The notes: a model not told the origin generated them from the letters alone. A stretch of 64,000 bases of DNA from Gonatopus flavifemur (GCA_018340375.1 JAFFJZ010000004.1:46974001-47038000), one strand, 5' to 3'. Shown: positions 10,440-22,282, numbered from the stretch's first letter. Program-made: numbers and translations.

Positions 10440-12475
10440 GAAACCGTTGTGTGACAGAATATTTCATTCCCAATATGCGAGCGACAAAATCAGAATTCAC
10501 TGGGAATTGGGAGGTCGAGCTGACACTGAACTTCGGTGTAGGTTTTTCCAGTCCAGTGAAGATTTTCAGGGAATATTCTTGGGTTTCGTAATTGATCGAA
10601 CATTCCACTGATGGAAACCGTTTAGCGATAAAATATTCCATTGGAATTATCGGAGCGACAGAATCGGGATTCGCCGAATATTGAGGAATCGAACTGCCTC
10701 GTCACTTCTATCTAAGTTTTCCAGGTCTGGAATAGATTTTCTGGGAATATTCTTGGGTTTTGTGATTATTCGAACATTTCACTGATGGGAACCGTTGAGC
10801 GACAAAATATTCCATTGAAATTATCGGAGCGACAAAATCAGAATTCACCGAAAATCGAGAAATCGAGCACGTTCGTCACTTCTAACCAGGTTTTCCAGGT
10901 CTGGAACAGGATTTCTGAGGTGGTCTTGGGTTTTGTGATTGATCCAACATTCCACTGATAGGAACCGTTGAGCGACAAAATATTCCATTGAAATTATCGG
11001 AGCGACAAAATCAGAATTTACCGAAAATCGAGAAATCGAGCACGTTAGCCACTGCTTCCTAGGTTTTCCAGGTCTGGAACAGGATTTCTGAGAATATTCT
11101 TGGGTTTTGTGATTGATCCAACATTCCACTGATAGGCACCGTTGAGCGACGAAAATATTCCATTGGAAAGATCGGAGCGACAAAATCAGAATTCACCGAA
11201 AATCGAGAAATCGAGCACGTTCGTCACTTCTAACCAGGTTTTCCAGGTCTGGAACAGGATTTCTGAGGTGGTCTTGGGTTTTGTGATTGATCCAACATTC
11301 CACTGATAGGAACCGTTGAGCGACAGAATATTCCATTGAAATTATCGGAGCGACAAAATCAGAATTTGCCGAAAAACGAGAAATCGAGCACGTTAGCCAC
11401 TTCTTCCTAGGTTTTCCAGGTCTGGAACAGGATTTCTGAGAATATTCTTGGGTTTGGTGATTGATCCAACATTCCACTGATAGGCACCGTTGAGCGACGA
11501 AAATATTCCATTGGAATTATCAGAGCGACAAAATCAGGATTCACCGCGAATTGAGAAAATGAACTGGCTCGTCACTTCTATCTGGGTTTTCCAGGTCTGG
11601 AGTAGAATGTCTGGGAATATTCTTGGGTTTTCTGATTGATCCAACATTCCACTGATAGGAACCGCTGAGCGACAAAATATTCCATTGAAATTATCGGAGC
11701 GACAAAATCAGAATTCACCGAAAATCGAGAAATTGAACTGGCTCGTCACTTCTATCTGAGTTTTCCAGGTCTGGCATAGGTTTTCTGGGAATATTCTTGG
11801 GTTTTATGATTGATCCAACATTCCACTGATAGGAAACGTTGAGCGACAAAATATTCCATTGAAATTATCGGAGCGACAAAATCAGAATTCACCGAAAATC
11901 GAGAAATTGAACTGGCTCGTCACTTCTATCTGGGTTGTTCCAGGTCTGGAATAGGTTTTCTGGGAATATTCTAGGGGTTTCATGATTGATCCAACATTCC
12001 ACTGATAGGAAACGTTGAGCGACAAAATATTGCACTGAAATTATCGGAGCGACAAAATCAGAATTCACCGAAAATCGAGAAATCGAGCACGTTCGTCACT
12101 TCTAACTAGGTTTTCCAGGTGTGGAACAGATTGTCTGAGAATATTCCCGGGTTTTGTGGTTATCCGAACATCCCACTGATGGGAACCGTTGAGCGACAAA
12201 ATATTCCATTGAAATTGTCGGAGCGACAAAATCAGGATCCACCGAAAGTTGAGAAATTGAAGTGGCTCGTCACTTCTATCTGGGTTTTCCAGGTCTGGGA
12301 TAGAGTTGCTGAGAATATTTCCGGGGTTTGTGAATAATCGAACATTCTACTGATGGGAACCGTTGAGCGACGAAATATTCCATTCGCGATATCCGAGCGA
12401 CAAAATCGGAATCCACGAGAGATTGAGGGATCGAGCTGGCTTGTCACTTCTATCTGGGTTTTCCAGGTCTGGAAA
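10440..12475 (+). repeat. FB-A left-arm ~173-bp tandem array
   Basis: The marker GTTGAGCGAC recurs at 10794, 10967 and 11141 and onward, giving a 173-174 bp period. Monomers fall into subtypes, such as AACTGGCTCGTCAC and GCACGTTCGTCAC, that alternate along the array, so higher-order units may exist. Confidence 0.85.
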
Positions 12476-14470
12476 ACCTAGATTTAAGTGACTAGCGTGC
12501 TCGATTTCTCAACTTTAGGTGAATCCTGATTTTGTCCCTCCGACAATTGCAATGGAATATTTTTCCGCTCAACGGTTCTCATCAGTGGAATGTTCGAATA
12601 ATAAAAAGAAACCCGGAAATATTCTGAGATAACCTATTCCAAACCTGGAAAACTCAGATAGAAGTGACGAGCCAGCTCGGTCCATCAATCTCTCGTGAAT
12701 TCCGATTTCGTCGCTCGGATATTGTGAATGGAATATTTTGTCGCTCAACGGCTCCCATCAGTAGAATGTTCGATTGATCACAAAACCCAAGAATATCCTC
12801 AGAAATCCTATTCCAGACCTGGAAAACCTAGTTAGAAGTGACGAACGTGCTCGATTTCTCGATTTTGGGTGAATTCTGATTTTGTCGCTCCGATAATTTC
12901 AATGGAATATTTCGTCGCTCAACGTTTCCTATCAGTGGAATGTTGGATCAATCATAAAACCCGAGAATATTCCCAGAAAACCTATTCCAGAGCTGAAAAA
13001 CCCAGATAGAAGTGACGAGCCAGTTCAATTTCTCGATTTTCGGTGAATTCTGATTTTGTCGCTCCGATAATTTCAATGGAATATTTTGTCGCTCAACGGT
13101 TCCTATCAGTGGAATGTTGGATCAATCAGAAAACCCAAGAATATTCCCAGAAAACCTATTCCAGACCTGGAAAACCCAGATAGAAGTGACGAGCCAGTTC
13201 AATTTCTCAATTCTCGGTGAATCCTGATTTTGTCGCTCCGATAATTCCAATGGAATATTTTGTCGCTCAACGGTTCCTATCAGTGGAATGTTGGATCAAT
13301 CACAAAACCCAAGAATATCCTCAGAAATCCTATTCCAGACCTGGAAAACCTAGTTAGAAGTGACGAACGTGCTCGATTTCTCGATTTTCGGTGAATTCTG
13401 ATTTTGTCGCTCCGATAATTTCAATGGAATATTTTGTCGCTCAACGGTTCCTATCAGTGGAATGTTGGATCAATCACAAAACCCAAGAATATCCTCAGCA
13501 ATCCTATTCCAGACCTGGAAAACCCAGATAGAAGTGACGAGCCAGTTCAATTTCTCGATTTTCGGTGAATTCTGATTTTGTCGCTCCGATAATTTCAATG
13601 GAATATTTTGTCGCTCAACGGTTCCTATCAGTGGAATGTTGGATCAATCAGAAAACCCAAGAATATTCCCAGACAACCTATTCCAGACCTGGAAAACCCA
13701 GATAGAAGTGACGAGCCAGTTCATTTTCTCAATTCGCGGTGAATCCTGATTTTGTCGCTCCGATAATTCCAATGGAATATTTTGTCGCTCAACGGTGCCT
13801 ATCAGTGGAATGTTGGATCAATCACGAAACCCAAGAATATTCTCAGAAATCCTGTTCCAGACCTGGAAAACCTAGGTAGAAGTGGCTAACGTGCTCGATT
13901 TCTCGATTTTCGGTAAATTCTGATTTTGTCGCTCCGATAATTTCAATGGAATATTCTGTCGCTCAACGGTTCCTATCAGTGGAATGTTGGATCAATCACA
14001 AAACCCAAGAATATCCTCAGAAATCCTGTTCCAGACCTGGAAAACCTGGTTAGAAGTGACGAACGTGCTCGATTTCTCGATTTTCGGTGAATTCTGATTT
14101 TGTCGCTTCGATAATTTCAATGGAATATTTTGTCGCTCAACGGTTCCCATCAGTGAAATGTTCGAATAATCACAAAACCCAAGAATATTCCCAGAAAATC
14201 TATTCCAGACCTGGAAAACCTAGATAGAAGTGACGAGGCAGTTCGATTCCTCAATATTCGGCGAATCCCGATTTTGTCGCTCCGATAATTCCAATGGAAT
14301 ATTTTATCGCTCAACGGTTTCCATCAGTGGAATGTTCGATCAATCACGAAACCCAAGAATATTCCCTGAAAATCTCCACTGGACTGGAAAAACCTACACC
14401 GAAGTTCAGTGTCAGCTCGACCTCCCAATTCCCAGTGAATTCTGATTTTGTCGCTCGCATATTGTGAATG
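12476..14470 (-). repeat. FB-A right-arm ~173-bp tandem array
   Basis: The inverse of the left array, marked by GTCGCTCAACGGTTCC repeated every ~173 bp. Subtype order mirrors the left arm closely but not perfectly. Confidence 0.85.
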
Positions 14471-15345
14471 AAATATTCTGTCGCACAACGGTTTCTATCA
14501 ATATGATGTTCAATCAATCACCATTTGAGGTTTGGTATATCCTCGTTACACCCATGTTACATCCATATTACAAGATTTTCCCTGCATCACTACCTTCAAA
14601 TGTTTCTGTGCGTTATCACATATCAAGTCATCAAATTGTCCTCCGTGTGTTCATCACCACCATTCTCGTATCCCATATATCCTGCATTTTCAATTCCGTT
14701 ATGTCCCTCCTACTCGGGAACGGTTGGGCCTACGGTATTCCAACTATGCTCAAATTTCAGCGACAAAAAAGCGACAAATTCCTGTATAACTTTCAATCCG
14801 CTCCGACTCATTAACCATATTGGGTTTTCTAGCGGAACGGCCCCCTTGGTGTACCCTCGATTTTCTCGGAAACCAAAAGAGCGACAAAATCAAACTCTTG
14901 GTAACTAATTAGCGACAAAACAGCGACAAATTCTCATATAGGTCCCAAAGGGTTTTGTCGATATGGGTCCTCCACCGTAACGGACGTCATTCTGAGATCA
15001 ACTCTTGTTTTTTAAATAGCATCTCATATTTTCCACTGCAGATTTGGATTCGAGGTCAAAAACCAAGAAACTTTTGTCTGAACCATTTTCCTGAAATCCG
15101 CAAAAATGGCGCTCTGATCGATATTTCGAATCTGACATTCGAATAACTCGAAAACGAAGGGTCTTGCAAAAGAATGTTTCGTACAAAAGTTGTCAATACA
15201 CAACACATTTCAATCGTCTACATTACCACCATTCAGAGCTCACGCGATGTAAACAAACGACGGGGTTCAGTGAAAATTCACGATTTTGAAAGTCAGTTTG
15301 TCAGTTACATTTGATTATTACTTGGTTTATGACAAATTGAAAATC

Positions 15346-16410
15346 ATGGATATCCGATACACGGTTTCTGAAAAGATCGATATGACCTACATTTACGGTG
15401 AAGTGCATAAGAACCCCAGACAAGCATATGACTTGTATGCAGAACGATTTCCTGAGAGAACAACGCCATCCATTAGGTATTTTCAACGCATTACAAAATT
15501 ATTCTCAGAAACGGGAAGTGTTACAAGGGAAAAACGACATCGAATGAGAACTGTTAGCGGAGAAAATGCGGAAGTTAATGTACTAGCTGCAGTAGCCAAT
15601 AATCCACACGTGAGCTCTCGTGAAATTGAACTCCATTCGGGAATTTCTCGAAGAAGTGTTCTTCGAATACTGAAACGTCACAAATTCCATCCGTATCACA
15701 TTTGTTTGCATCAAGACCTTCACGGTGATGATTTCGAAAATCGTGTACAGTTTTGTCGATGGGGTCTAGCGCAAATGCACAATAACAACTTCATCAACAT
15801 ATTATTTTCTGATGAGTCGACGTTCACCAATCATGGTCAAGTAAACCGACATAATATGCATTACTGGGCGACAGAAAATCCAAGATGGTTATGTCAAGTA
15901 GAGCATCAAAGACAATGGGCTGTGAATGTTCGGTGTGGTATTTTTCGATCTGGAGTAATTGGACCGTACTTCATTGCAGATACGCTAAATGGAGAGAAAT
16001 ACAGACATTTCTTAGATCAAGTACTTCCAACATTACTTGAAGACATACCTATTCAGGAACGATTGAATATGTGGTATCAACACGATGGTTGTCCATCCCA
16101 TTATGCAGTCACAGCTCGAGAAATATTGGACAGAGATTATCCTGGACGATGGATAGGACGTCGTGGACCAGTTCATTGGCCTGCCCGTTCTCCGGATCTT
16201 ACTTCTCCAGATTTTTTTTTATGGGGATACATAAAAGATACAGTTTATCAACAAGCACCGACTACACCTGAGAATATGCGTCAACGAATCATCAATGCAT
16301 GCGCGAGCATCAATGAAGATATTTTAGCACGAGTTCAGCAATCTTTTGTAAAACGTTTTGAAATGTGTATTGAAGTCGAAGGCCATCATTTTGAGCATCT
16401 ACTGCATTAA
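15346..16410 (+). CDS. Tc1/mariner DD41D transposase
   Basis: Cut-and-paste transposase, 354 residues from MDIRYTVSEK. An in-frame Met 20 codons upstream exists, but the family start and the second copy favour this one. The N terminus (YTVSEKIDMTYIYGEV to FSETGSV) is the helix-turn-helix type labelled DUF4817. A second HTH follows (VSSREIELHSGISRRSVLRI). Catalytic Asp: LFSDESTF, WYQHDGCPSHY and SPDFFLWG. I count 41 residues between the second and third Asp, so DD41D. The frame is open throughout. One oddity: the motif AVNVRCGIF has Arg (codon 15931-15933) where copy 2 and the wider family have Trp, which may impair activity. The foldback insertion upstream separates it from the left end. Confidence 0.92.
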   Translation: MDIRYTVSEKIDMTYIYGEVHKNPRQAYDLYAERFPERTTPSIRYFQRITKLFSETGSVTREKRHRMRTVSGENAEVNVLAAVANNPHVSSREIELHSGISRRSVLRILKRHKFHPYHICLHQDLHGDDFENRVQFCRWGLAQMHNNNFINILFSDESTFTNHGQVNRHNMHYWATENPRWLCQVEHQRQWAVNVRCGIFRSGVIGPYFIADTLNGEKYRHFLDQVLPTLLEDIPIQERLNMWYQHDGCPSHYAVTAREILDRDYPGRWIGRRGPVHWPARSPDLTSPDFFLWGYIKDTVYQQAPTTPENMRQRIINACASINEDILARVQQSFVKRFEMCIEVEGHHFEHLLH

Positions 16411-16924
16411 AATTATCCAAGTGATGTAGACGATTGAAATGTGTTGTATTTTGTCTGTTATACCACATCACCTGCGTTTCAGTTCAAGGGGTCCCCCTTG
16501 GAATCAGACAACTTTTGTCCGAAACATTCTCCTCCAAGACCCTTCGTTTTCGAGTTATTCTAATGTTAGATTCAGTATGGAACAATATCGATTAGAGCGC
16601 CATCTTTGCGGATTTCAGGAAAATGGTTCAGACAAAAGTTTCTTGGTTTTTGACCTAGAATCCAAATCTACAGTAAAAAATATGAGATGGTATTTAAAAA
16701 ACAAGAGTTGACCTCAGAATGCCCTTGAAGATGAGATTTGAGGTCAAAGCCAAGGCCACCATCGGATGTCCCCCTCGATACACTACAATTTTTGTCCGAA
16801 AAATTTTCTCGTATCTCATTTTATTTTTGTCCGAAAAATTTTCTCGTATCTCATTTTATTTTTGGAAAAACCGCCCGCGACACTTTAAATGCCCCACCCT
16901 GTATATATACCTCATTTTCTCCGC

Positions 16925-17880
16925 AGTCTTTGAATATTCGCTATCTTGGCTCGGATCGATGAATTATTATGAGACATGGGTCATAGGGGTCCTCGAGGGT
17001 GCTGAATCCGAATCTGGAGTCAAATCCCGGATTCAAGGTAGCGGATCCAACATGGCGGACGTGAATTTAGTCAATTTCGCATTAGTGGGCAGATTTACAT
17101 GGAACATGGGTTCTAGGGCTTTTTGACGGTCCCGAATTCGAATCTGGGGTGAAATCCCGAATTCATGATGGCGGATCCAAGATGACGAACGTGAATTTAG
17201 TCAACTTTGCATTTGTGGACAGATTTATATGAAACATGGGTGCTGGGGGTTTTGGAGGGTGAGAAATCCGAATCTGAGGTCGAAAAACGAGTTCCAGATG
17301 GCGGATCCAAGATGGCGGTCGTAAATTCAGTCAGTTTCGCATTTGTGAACAGATTTATATGAAACATGGGTCCTACACGGAGAGAAATTTGTAGTTAAAT
17401 TTACTATGTTATTATTGTTCCCGAAGAACAGACTGAAATATGACGGGTTCCCCCATAAAACATAGTAAATATGATCAGCATTCTATTGTTGTACCATAGT
17501 AAAAATATGCCCTTCATAGTAAAATCCGACAGAATTCAGTCTGTTCCTCGGAAACAATAATAACATAGTAAATTTAACTACAAATTGCTCTCCGTGTAGG
17601 GGTTTTCGAGGGTGCTGATTCCGAATCTGGAGTAAAATCCCGGATTCAAGGTAGCGGATCCAAGATGGCGGACGTGGATTTAGTCAACTTTGCATTTGTG
17701 GACAGATTTGTATGCAACATGGGTCTTATGGGTTTTGGAGGGTGTGGAATCCAAATCTGACGTCGAAAAACGAATTTAAGATGGCGAATCCAATATGGCA
17801 CACGAGAATATAGTGATTCTGACTCTAATGAACAAACCTAAATTGTTTTATGTCACACGGGTTCTAGGGATTTTCCAGGG
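16925..17880 (+). repeat. ~130-bp satellite-like array
   Basis: AACATGGGT-type markers recur near 16971, 17101, 17230, 17361 and 17716. Each unit holds a variant of GCGGATCCAAGATGGCGGAC. A MITE (17376-17596) interrupts one monomer. The ATGGCGGATCCAA motif is shared with the subterminal arrays of the Transib element near 54 and 59.5 kb. Confidence 0.8.
17376..17596. mobile_element. TA-flanked MITE (CACGGAGAG family)
   Basis: 221 bp with ends CACGGAGAGAAATTTGTAG and, reversed, CACGGAGAGCAATTTGTAG, flanked by TA. Arms of ~65 bp include CTATGTTATTATTGTT on both sides. It is inserted in a satellite monomer, and the neighbouring copies show the empty site (GGGTCCTAGGGG). Confidence 0.88.
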
Positions 17881-17899
17881 TGCTGAATCAAATTCTGGG

Positions 17900-18708
17900 C
17901 CCCAACGTTGACAGAAAATGATAATTCCGATCTTCCCGTGTAAGCTTCACTGCATCCGAAGACTCTTCAAGGGCTGGTTGACGTTATGACAACTGCGCAC
18001 TAGTGAGAATCCAAAAGTGAATGAAGTAGCTATTGAGACAAATGACGCCTGAAAATATTCGGATTCATTTCTAAATTACGCCTAAATAACCCTTCGTTAC
18101 GCTTATTACGCCGAATTACTTTTAGCTTACGCTTTCGTCGCACTTCCAGGCTCCATTCCTACCAGGACAGTTGAAATTCTACGGTTCTCCAGGTACATGT
18201 TTCTGAATCATTTGGGGATGGTATGAAGGATGGTAGGCATAAGTTCAAAGCTTTCTGAACGTTACATTCACGAAGTTTCTCAATTGAGGGAAAAACTGAT
18301 GAATGCTTTTCCATATATCCCCGGATATCTGAATTGTTCAAAATGCGAGCAAAGCGAGCATATGTGGGGTATGATCCATTCAAAATGAGCGAATTCTGAA
18401 GGGGGCCGGACTGCTGAGCGAAGCGAAGCAGTCAGGGGGCGGAGCCCTCTGGTCCTCTTTGCAGTACGTTGAAGGAGTTTTGCAATTGTCATTGGTTTGT
18501 GATTGAATAACATTCAACAAATTATGTTTTTCACTAAATCTTGTAGTCTGTGACAATCATTATACTATCGACCACATGTCCTGAAAATTTCATTTTATTT
18601 CATTTCGTTAACAAACGACTGAGTAATCGCGAGTCATGTTTTCAACACTATTGATCAGAAATTGACAATGTTTCGGTTTCTAATTGTTATCATGAAAAAT
18701 GTGCATCA
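17900..18708. other. unassigned spacer
   Basis: No gene recognized. A GC-richer patch (18360-18440) contains AGCGAAGCGAAGCAGTC, a short hairpin with ACTGCTGAGCG. Open frames here (for example 18159-18383) have no family features. Confidence 0.4.
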
Positions 18709-21545
18709 AGGAATGCTCTCTAAATCTGAATCAGTGGAATCTCACTGATTCCGCAGTTATAAGTATACCACTAATTTCAATCAGTTGCATTCCACTGCAT
18801 AATCAGTGAATAGTCACTGATTTCGCTGTTGGATGTTATTTGCACTGATCATAATTGGTCACATTTCACTATGAAAATCAGGGAATATTCACTGATTCGC
18901 AGTGTATATGCACTGGTTCGCAGTGGTATACTTATCACTGTAATCCAGTCGAATTCCACACCTCCGTGAACTTGGCCGGGACCCGGAACGGATTTGAAAC
19001 TTATATACGGCAATCGAAAGAGCATCGGTGGTACCTGATTGTACCGCAAAAATTTTCGTTTGTACCTCGAAGGGGGCGGAGATACGGCCCGGGGGCTTAT
19101 GCCCCCGCCTGTGACTGGAACCGATAGGGACGATCTGGGTGTCATTTGGAAGGGCTTCGTTTGTACTTGATGGTACCGATGATATTTTCGTCTGTACCTC
19201 AAAGAGGGAGGAGATATGAGAAAAAATAGTTTTTAGCAATTTATATCGTTTTTTTTGGGGATTTCTGATTAGGAGGACTCTGGATTGCTTCAGACTGTAT
19301 CCTGAACTGTGTAAGATCTTGAGGCAGAGACCCATACACCTCGAAAGTGGAATCCCGTCGTTTGTACCTTGTCAGTTTCGCCACAATAAGCCCAGATTGC
19401 CCAAAAATCGATATACTCTCACGATTTTTTTTCCATCAGGACCCAGGATTAGTCCAGGCTATGTTCTGAACGGCATGAAAACTTAGATTGAACCTCCTCA
19501 CATACTAGAAAAATGATTTCGTCGGTTGCACCCCCCCGGTTTTGCCACAATTAGCCTAGATTGCCTAAAAATCGATGTATTTTCACGATTTTTTTTCCAC
19601 CAGGAACCAGGATTAGTCCAGGCTATATTCTGAACTGCATGGGAACTTAGATAAAACCTCCTCACATACTACAAAGATGATTTCGTCGTTTGTACCTCCA
19701 CAGTTTCGCCACAATTAGCCTAGATGACCTAAGAATCGTCGTATTTTCACGATTTTTTCTCCATCAGGAACCAGGATTAGTCCAGGCCATGTTCTGAACG
19801 GCATGAAAACTTAGATTGAACCTCCTCACATACTAGAAAAATGATTTCGTCGTTTGTACCTCCCCGGTTTTGTCACAATACGCCCAGATTGCCCAAAACC
19901 GATATACTTTCACGATTTTTTTTCCATGAGGACCCAGGATTAGTCCAGGCTATGTTCTGAACGGCATGAAAACTCAGATTGCACGTCCTCACATACTAGA
20001 AAAATGATTTCGTCGTTTGGACCTCCACAGTTTCGCCACAATTAGCCTAGATGGCCTAAGAATCGATGTATTTTCACGATTTTTTTTCCATCAGGAACCA
20101 GGATCAGTCCAGGCTATATACTGAACTGCATGGAAACTCAGGTAGAACCTCCTCACATACTAGGAAGATGATTTCGTCGTTTGTACCTCGACAGTTTCGC
20201 CACAACAGGCCCAGATTGCCCAAAAATCGATATAATTTCACGATTTTTTCTCCATCAGGACCCAGGATTAGTCCAGGTTATGTTCTGATCGTCATAAAAA
20301 CTCTTTTTCTAGTATGTGGGAAGGTTCCATCTGAGTTTCCATGCCGTTCAGAACATAGCCTGGACTAATCCTGGGTCCTGACGAAAAAAAATCATGAAAT
20401 TACATGAATTTTCGGGCAATCTAGGCCAATTGTGGGAAAAATTGGGGAGGTACGAACGACGAAATCATTTCCCTGGTATGTGAGGAGGTTCCATCTAAGT
20501 TTCCATGCCGTTCAGAACATAGCCTGGACTAATCCTGGGTCCTGATGGAGAAAAAATCGTGAAAGTATATCGATTTTTGGGCAATCTAGTCTAAATGTGG
20601 CGGAACTGTGGAGGTACAAACGACGAATTCATCCTTCTAGTATGTGAGGGGGTTCTACCTAAGTTTCCATGCAGTTCAGAATATAGCCTGGACTATCCCT
20701 GGGTCCTGATGGAAAAAAAATCGTGAAAGTATATCGATTTTTGGGCAATCTGGGCTTATTGTGGCAAAACTGTGGAGGTACAAACGACGAAATCATTCTT
20801 CTAGTATGTGAGCAGGTTCAATCTAAGTTTTCATGCCGTTCAGAACATAGCCTGGACTAATCCTGGGTCCTGATGGAAAAAAAATCGTGGAAGTATATCG
20901 ATTTTTGGGCAATCCGGGCTTATTGTGGCAAAACCGAGGAGGTACAAACGACGAAATCATTCTTCTAGTATGTGAGGAGGTTTAATCTAAGTTTTCATGC
21001 CGTTCAGAACGTAGCCTGGACTAATCCTGGGTCCTGATGGAGAAAAAATCTTGAAATTATATCGATTTCCGGGCAATCTGGGCTTATTGTGGCGAAACTG
21101 ACAAGGTACAAACGACGGGATTCCACTTTCGAGGTGTATGGGTCTCTGCCTCAAGATCTTACACAGTTCAGGATACAGTCTGAAGCAATCCAGAGTCCTC
21201 CTAATCAGAAATCCCCAAAATAATCGATATAAATTGCTAAAAACTATTTTTCCTCATATCTCCTCCCCCTTTGAGGTACAAACGAAAATATCATCGGTAC
21301 AATCAAGTACAAACGAAGCCCCTCCAAATGACACCCAGACCGTCCCTATCGGTTCCAGTCACAGGCGGGGGCATAAGCCCCCGGGCCATATCTCCGCCCC
21401 CTTTGAGGTACAAACGAACATTTTTGTGGTACAATCAGGTACAAACGATGCTCTTTCGATTGCCGTATATAAGTTTCAAATCCGTTCCGGGTCCCGGCCA
21501 AGTTCACGGAGGTGAATTCCACTGATTCAGTTTTAGAGAGTGGGA
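18709..21545. mobile_element. palindromic MITE hosting a foldback element
   Basis: The left end CTCTCTAAATCTGAATCAGT (about 18717) pairs with the right end near 21540 (reversed, CTCTCTAAAACTGAATCAGT). The body is rich in CAGTGGAAT and CACTGATT motifs. The second foldback element is inserted in its GAATTCCAC motif. Outer bounds are approximate. Confidence 0.6.
18960..21513. mobile_element. Foldback element family 2, 2.55 kb
   Basis: Begins ACCTCCGTGAACTTGGCCGG and ends with its reverse complement. GAATTCCAC flanks it on both sides (18951-18959, 21514-21522), a perfect 9-bp duplication. Arms are ~1.27 kb. The outer ~400 bp holds CGTTTGTACCTC motifs and a GC-rich block (GGGGGCTTATGCCCCC), followed by ~160-bp monomers marked by GGATTAGTCCAGGCTATG and TTCGTCGTTTGTACCTCC. 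The centre is near 20300 with a very small loop. No transposase. Frames such as 18889-19335 and 21138-21515 run through the arms and are mirror artefacts. Confidence 0.9.
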
Positions 21546-21558
21546 AGTTTCATTCATA

Positions 21559-21789
21559 CACCGAGAAAAAAAGCATGCTCCAAATGCAGAGCCCTTCACG
21601 CTTCTGACGCTGTTGCTACAACGTGCTTTAAACGCATGGCAACATGCTTAGAAGGCATGGGACTCGGGCACAAACAGCATGGGCCCGTGCGTTGAAAGCA
21701 TGGACTCATGAATCCCTCGCACGTTTCAACAAGTGCGTTAGACGCGTGGAGTGTTCCCTTGCGTTTGGAGCATGCTTTTTCTCTTGGTG
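21559..21789. mobile_element. TA-flanked MITE (CACCGAGAAAAA family, copy 1)
   Basis: 231 bp, starting CACCGAGAAAAAAAGCATGC and ending in the reverse complement form (GCATGCTTTTTCTCTTGGTG), with TA on both sides. The inside is unusually rich in GCATG and AACGC motifs. A second copy lies at 50426-50635. Confidence 0.85.
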
Positions 21790-21838
21790 TAAGAATATTG
21801 CTCTGAATGTGTACAAATTTTTTATCCCCTGTTTTGAA

Positions 21839-22235
21839 CTATTTATTCTTATTGCCCAATATGACCACGTTTCTACGTGTGATTCGCAGCGATGAGCCAG
21901 TTATTCTATATGTAACCTTAATCAAATTGTTCATTTCAAACACATGGATGGAGGAGGCCAGATCTTCTGAAAATAGTTCGATATTTGAATTCTCAGACCC
22001 AAGAAACATAAACTTGGACTCAACACTGGACGAATACAATCTATCCAACGGACCCTGATATCCAGTCAGTAAACGACGCATAAGCGTGACAGATTTTCGT
22101 TGCGCGCTCACCAATATATCGTTGTATTTTGCAAAATAATAGTCTAATCGATCTGTAACTTTCCAAAAAGTTCGTCCATACACTAGTGAACAACTTTGTC
22201 GCTGGAAGTTTTTGATAGCTCATACTTCCTTCACC
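21839..22235 (-). CDS. unrecognised coding fragment
   Basis: An open frame of about 130 codons that reaches back to the edge of the next transposon (about 22235) without a start and contains FWKVTDRLDYYFAKYNDILV and SAQRKSVTLMRRLLTGYQGP. Its composition looks like real protein and not repeat translation. It lacks transposase motifs, signal peptide or membrane segments. It may be the last exon or tail of a host or element gene cut off by the neighbouring insertion. I do not recognise the family. Confidence 0.35.
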
Positions 22236-22282
22236 TCTTTCACGGAAAAAAAGGACTTAGGCATATGAGCTATTTTCGCGTA

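Larger units (their letters stand above)
9979..14987. mobile_element. Foldback element FB-A, 5.0 kb
   Basis: Begins ACGTCCGTTACGGTGGAGG and ends with its reverse complement. CATTCTGAG flanks it (9970-9978, 14988-14996), a perfect 9-bp duplication. The other DD41D copy shows the undisturbed site near 55880. Each arm is ~2.5 kb: a ~430-bp unique outer domain, then about 12 monomers of ~173 bp up to a centre near 12476 with almost no loop. Monomers carry two GCGACAAAAT motifs and TTTTCCAGGTCTGGAA. 9-bp duplications and repetitive arms match Drosophila FB elements, mobilized by Mutator-like enzymes. That link is inferred. No transposase is encoded, and frames inside (such as 10121-10432) are repeat artefacts. 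Confidence 0.92.
9825..16901 (+). mobile_element. Tc1/mariner DD41D element (copy 1)
   Basis: The ends are CAGGGTGGGGCATTTAAAG (9825) and its reverse complement (16901), with TA on both sides. The long inverted arms (about 400 bp) also carry a stretch (GACATCCGATGGTGGCC on the left, its reverse complement near 16770). The transposase lies between them. A foldback element at 9979-14987 splits the left arm. Without it the element is about 2.06 kb. The right arm has a 36-bp segment (GTCCGAAAAATTTTCTCG...) duplicated in tandem at about 16793-16862, which copy 2 lacks. Confidence 0.9.

Noticed and set aside
9617..14470. CRISPR-like regular repeats
   Set aside because: Periods (~173 bp) are tandem without spacers, in eukaryotic foldback arms; no cas genes.
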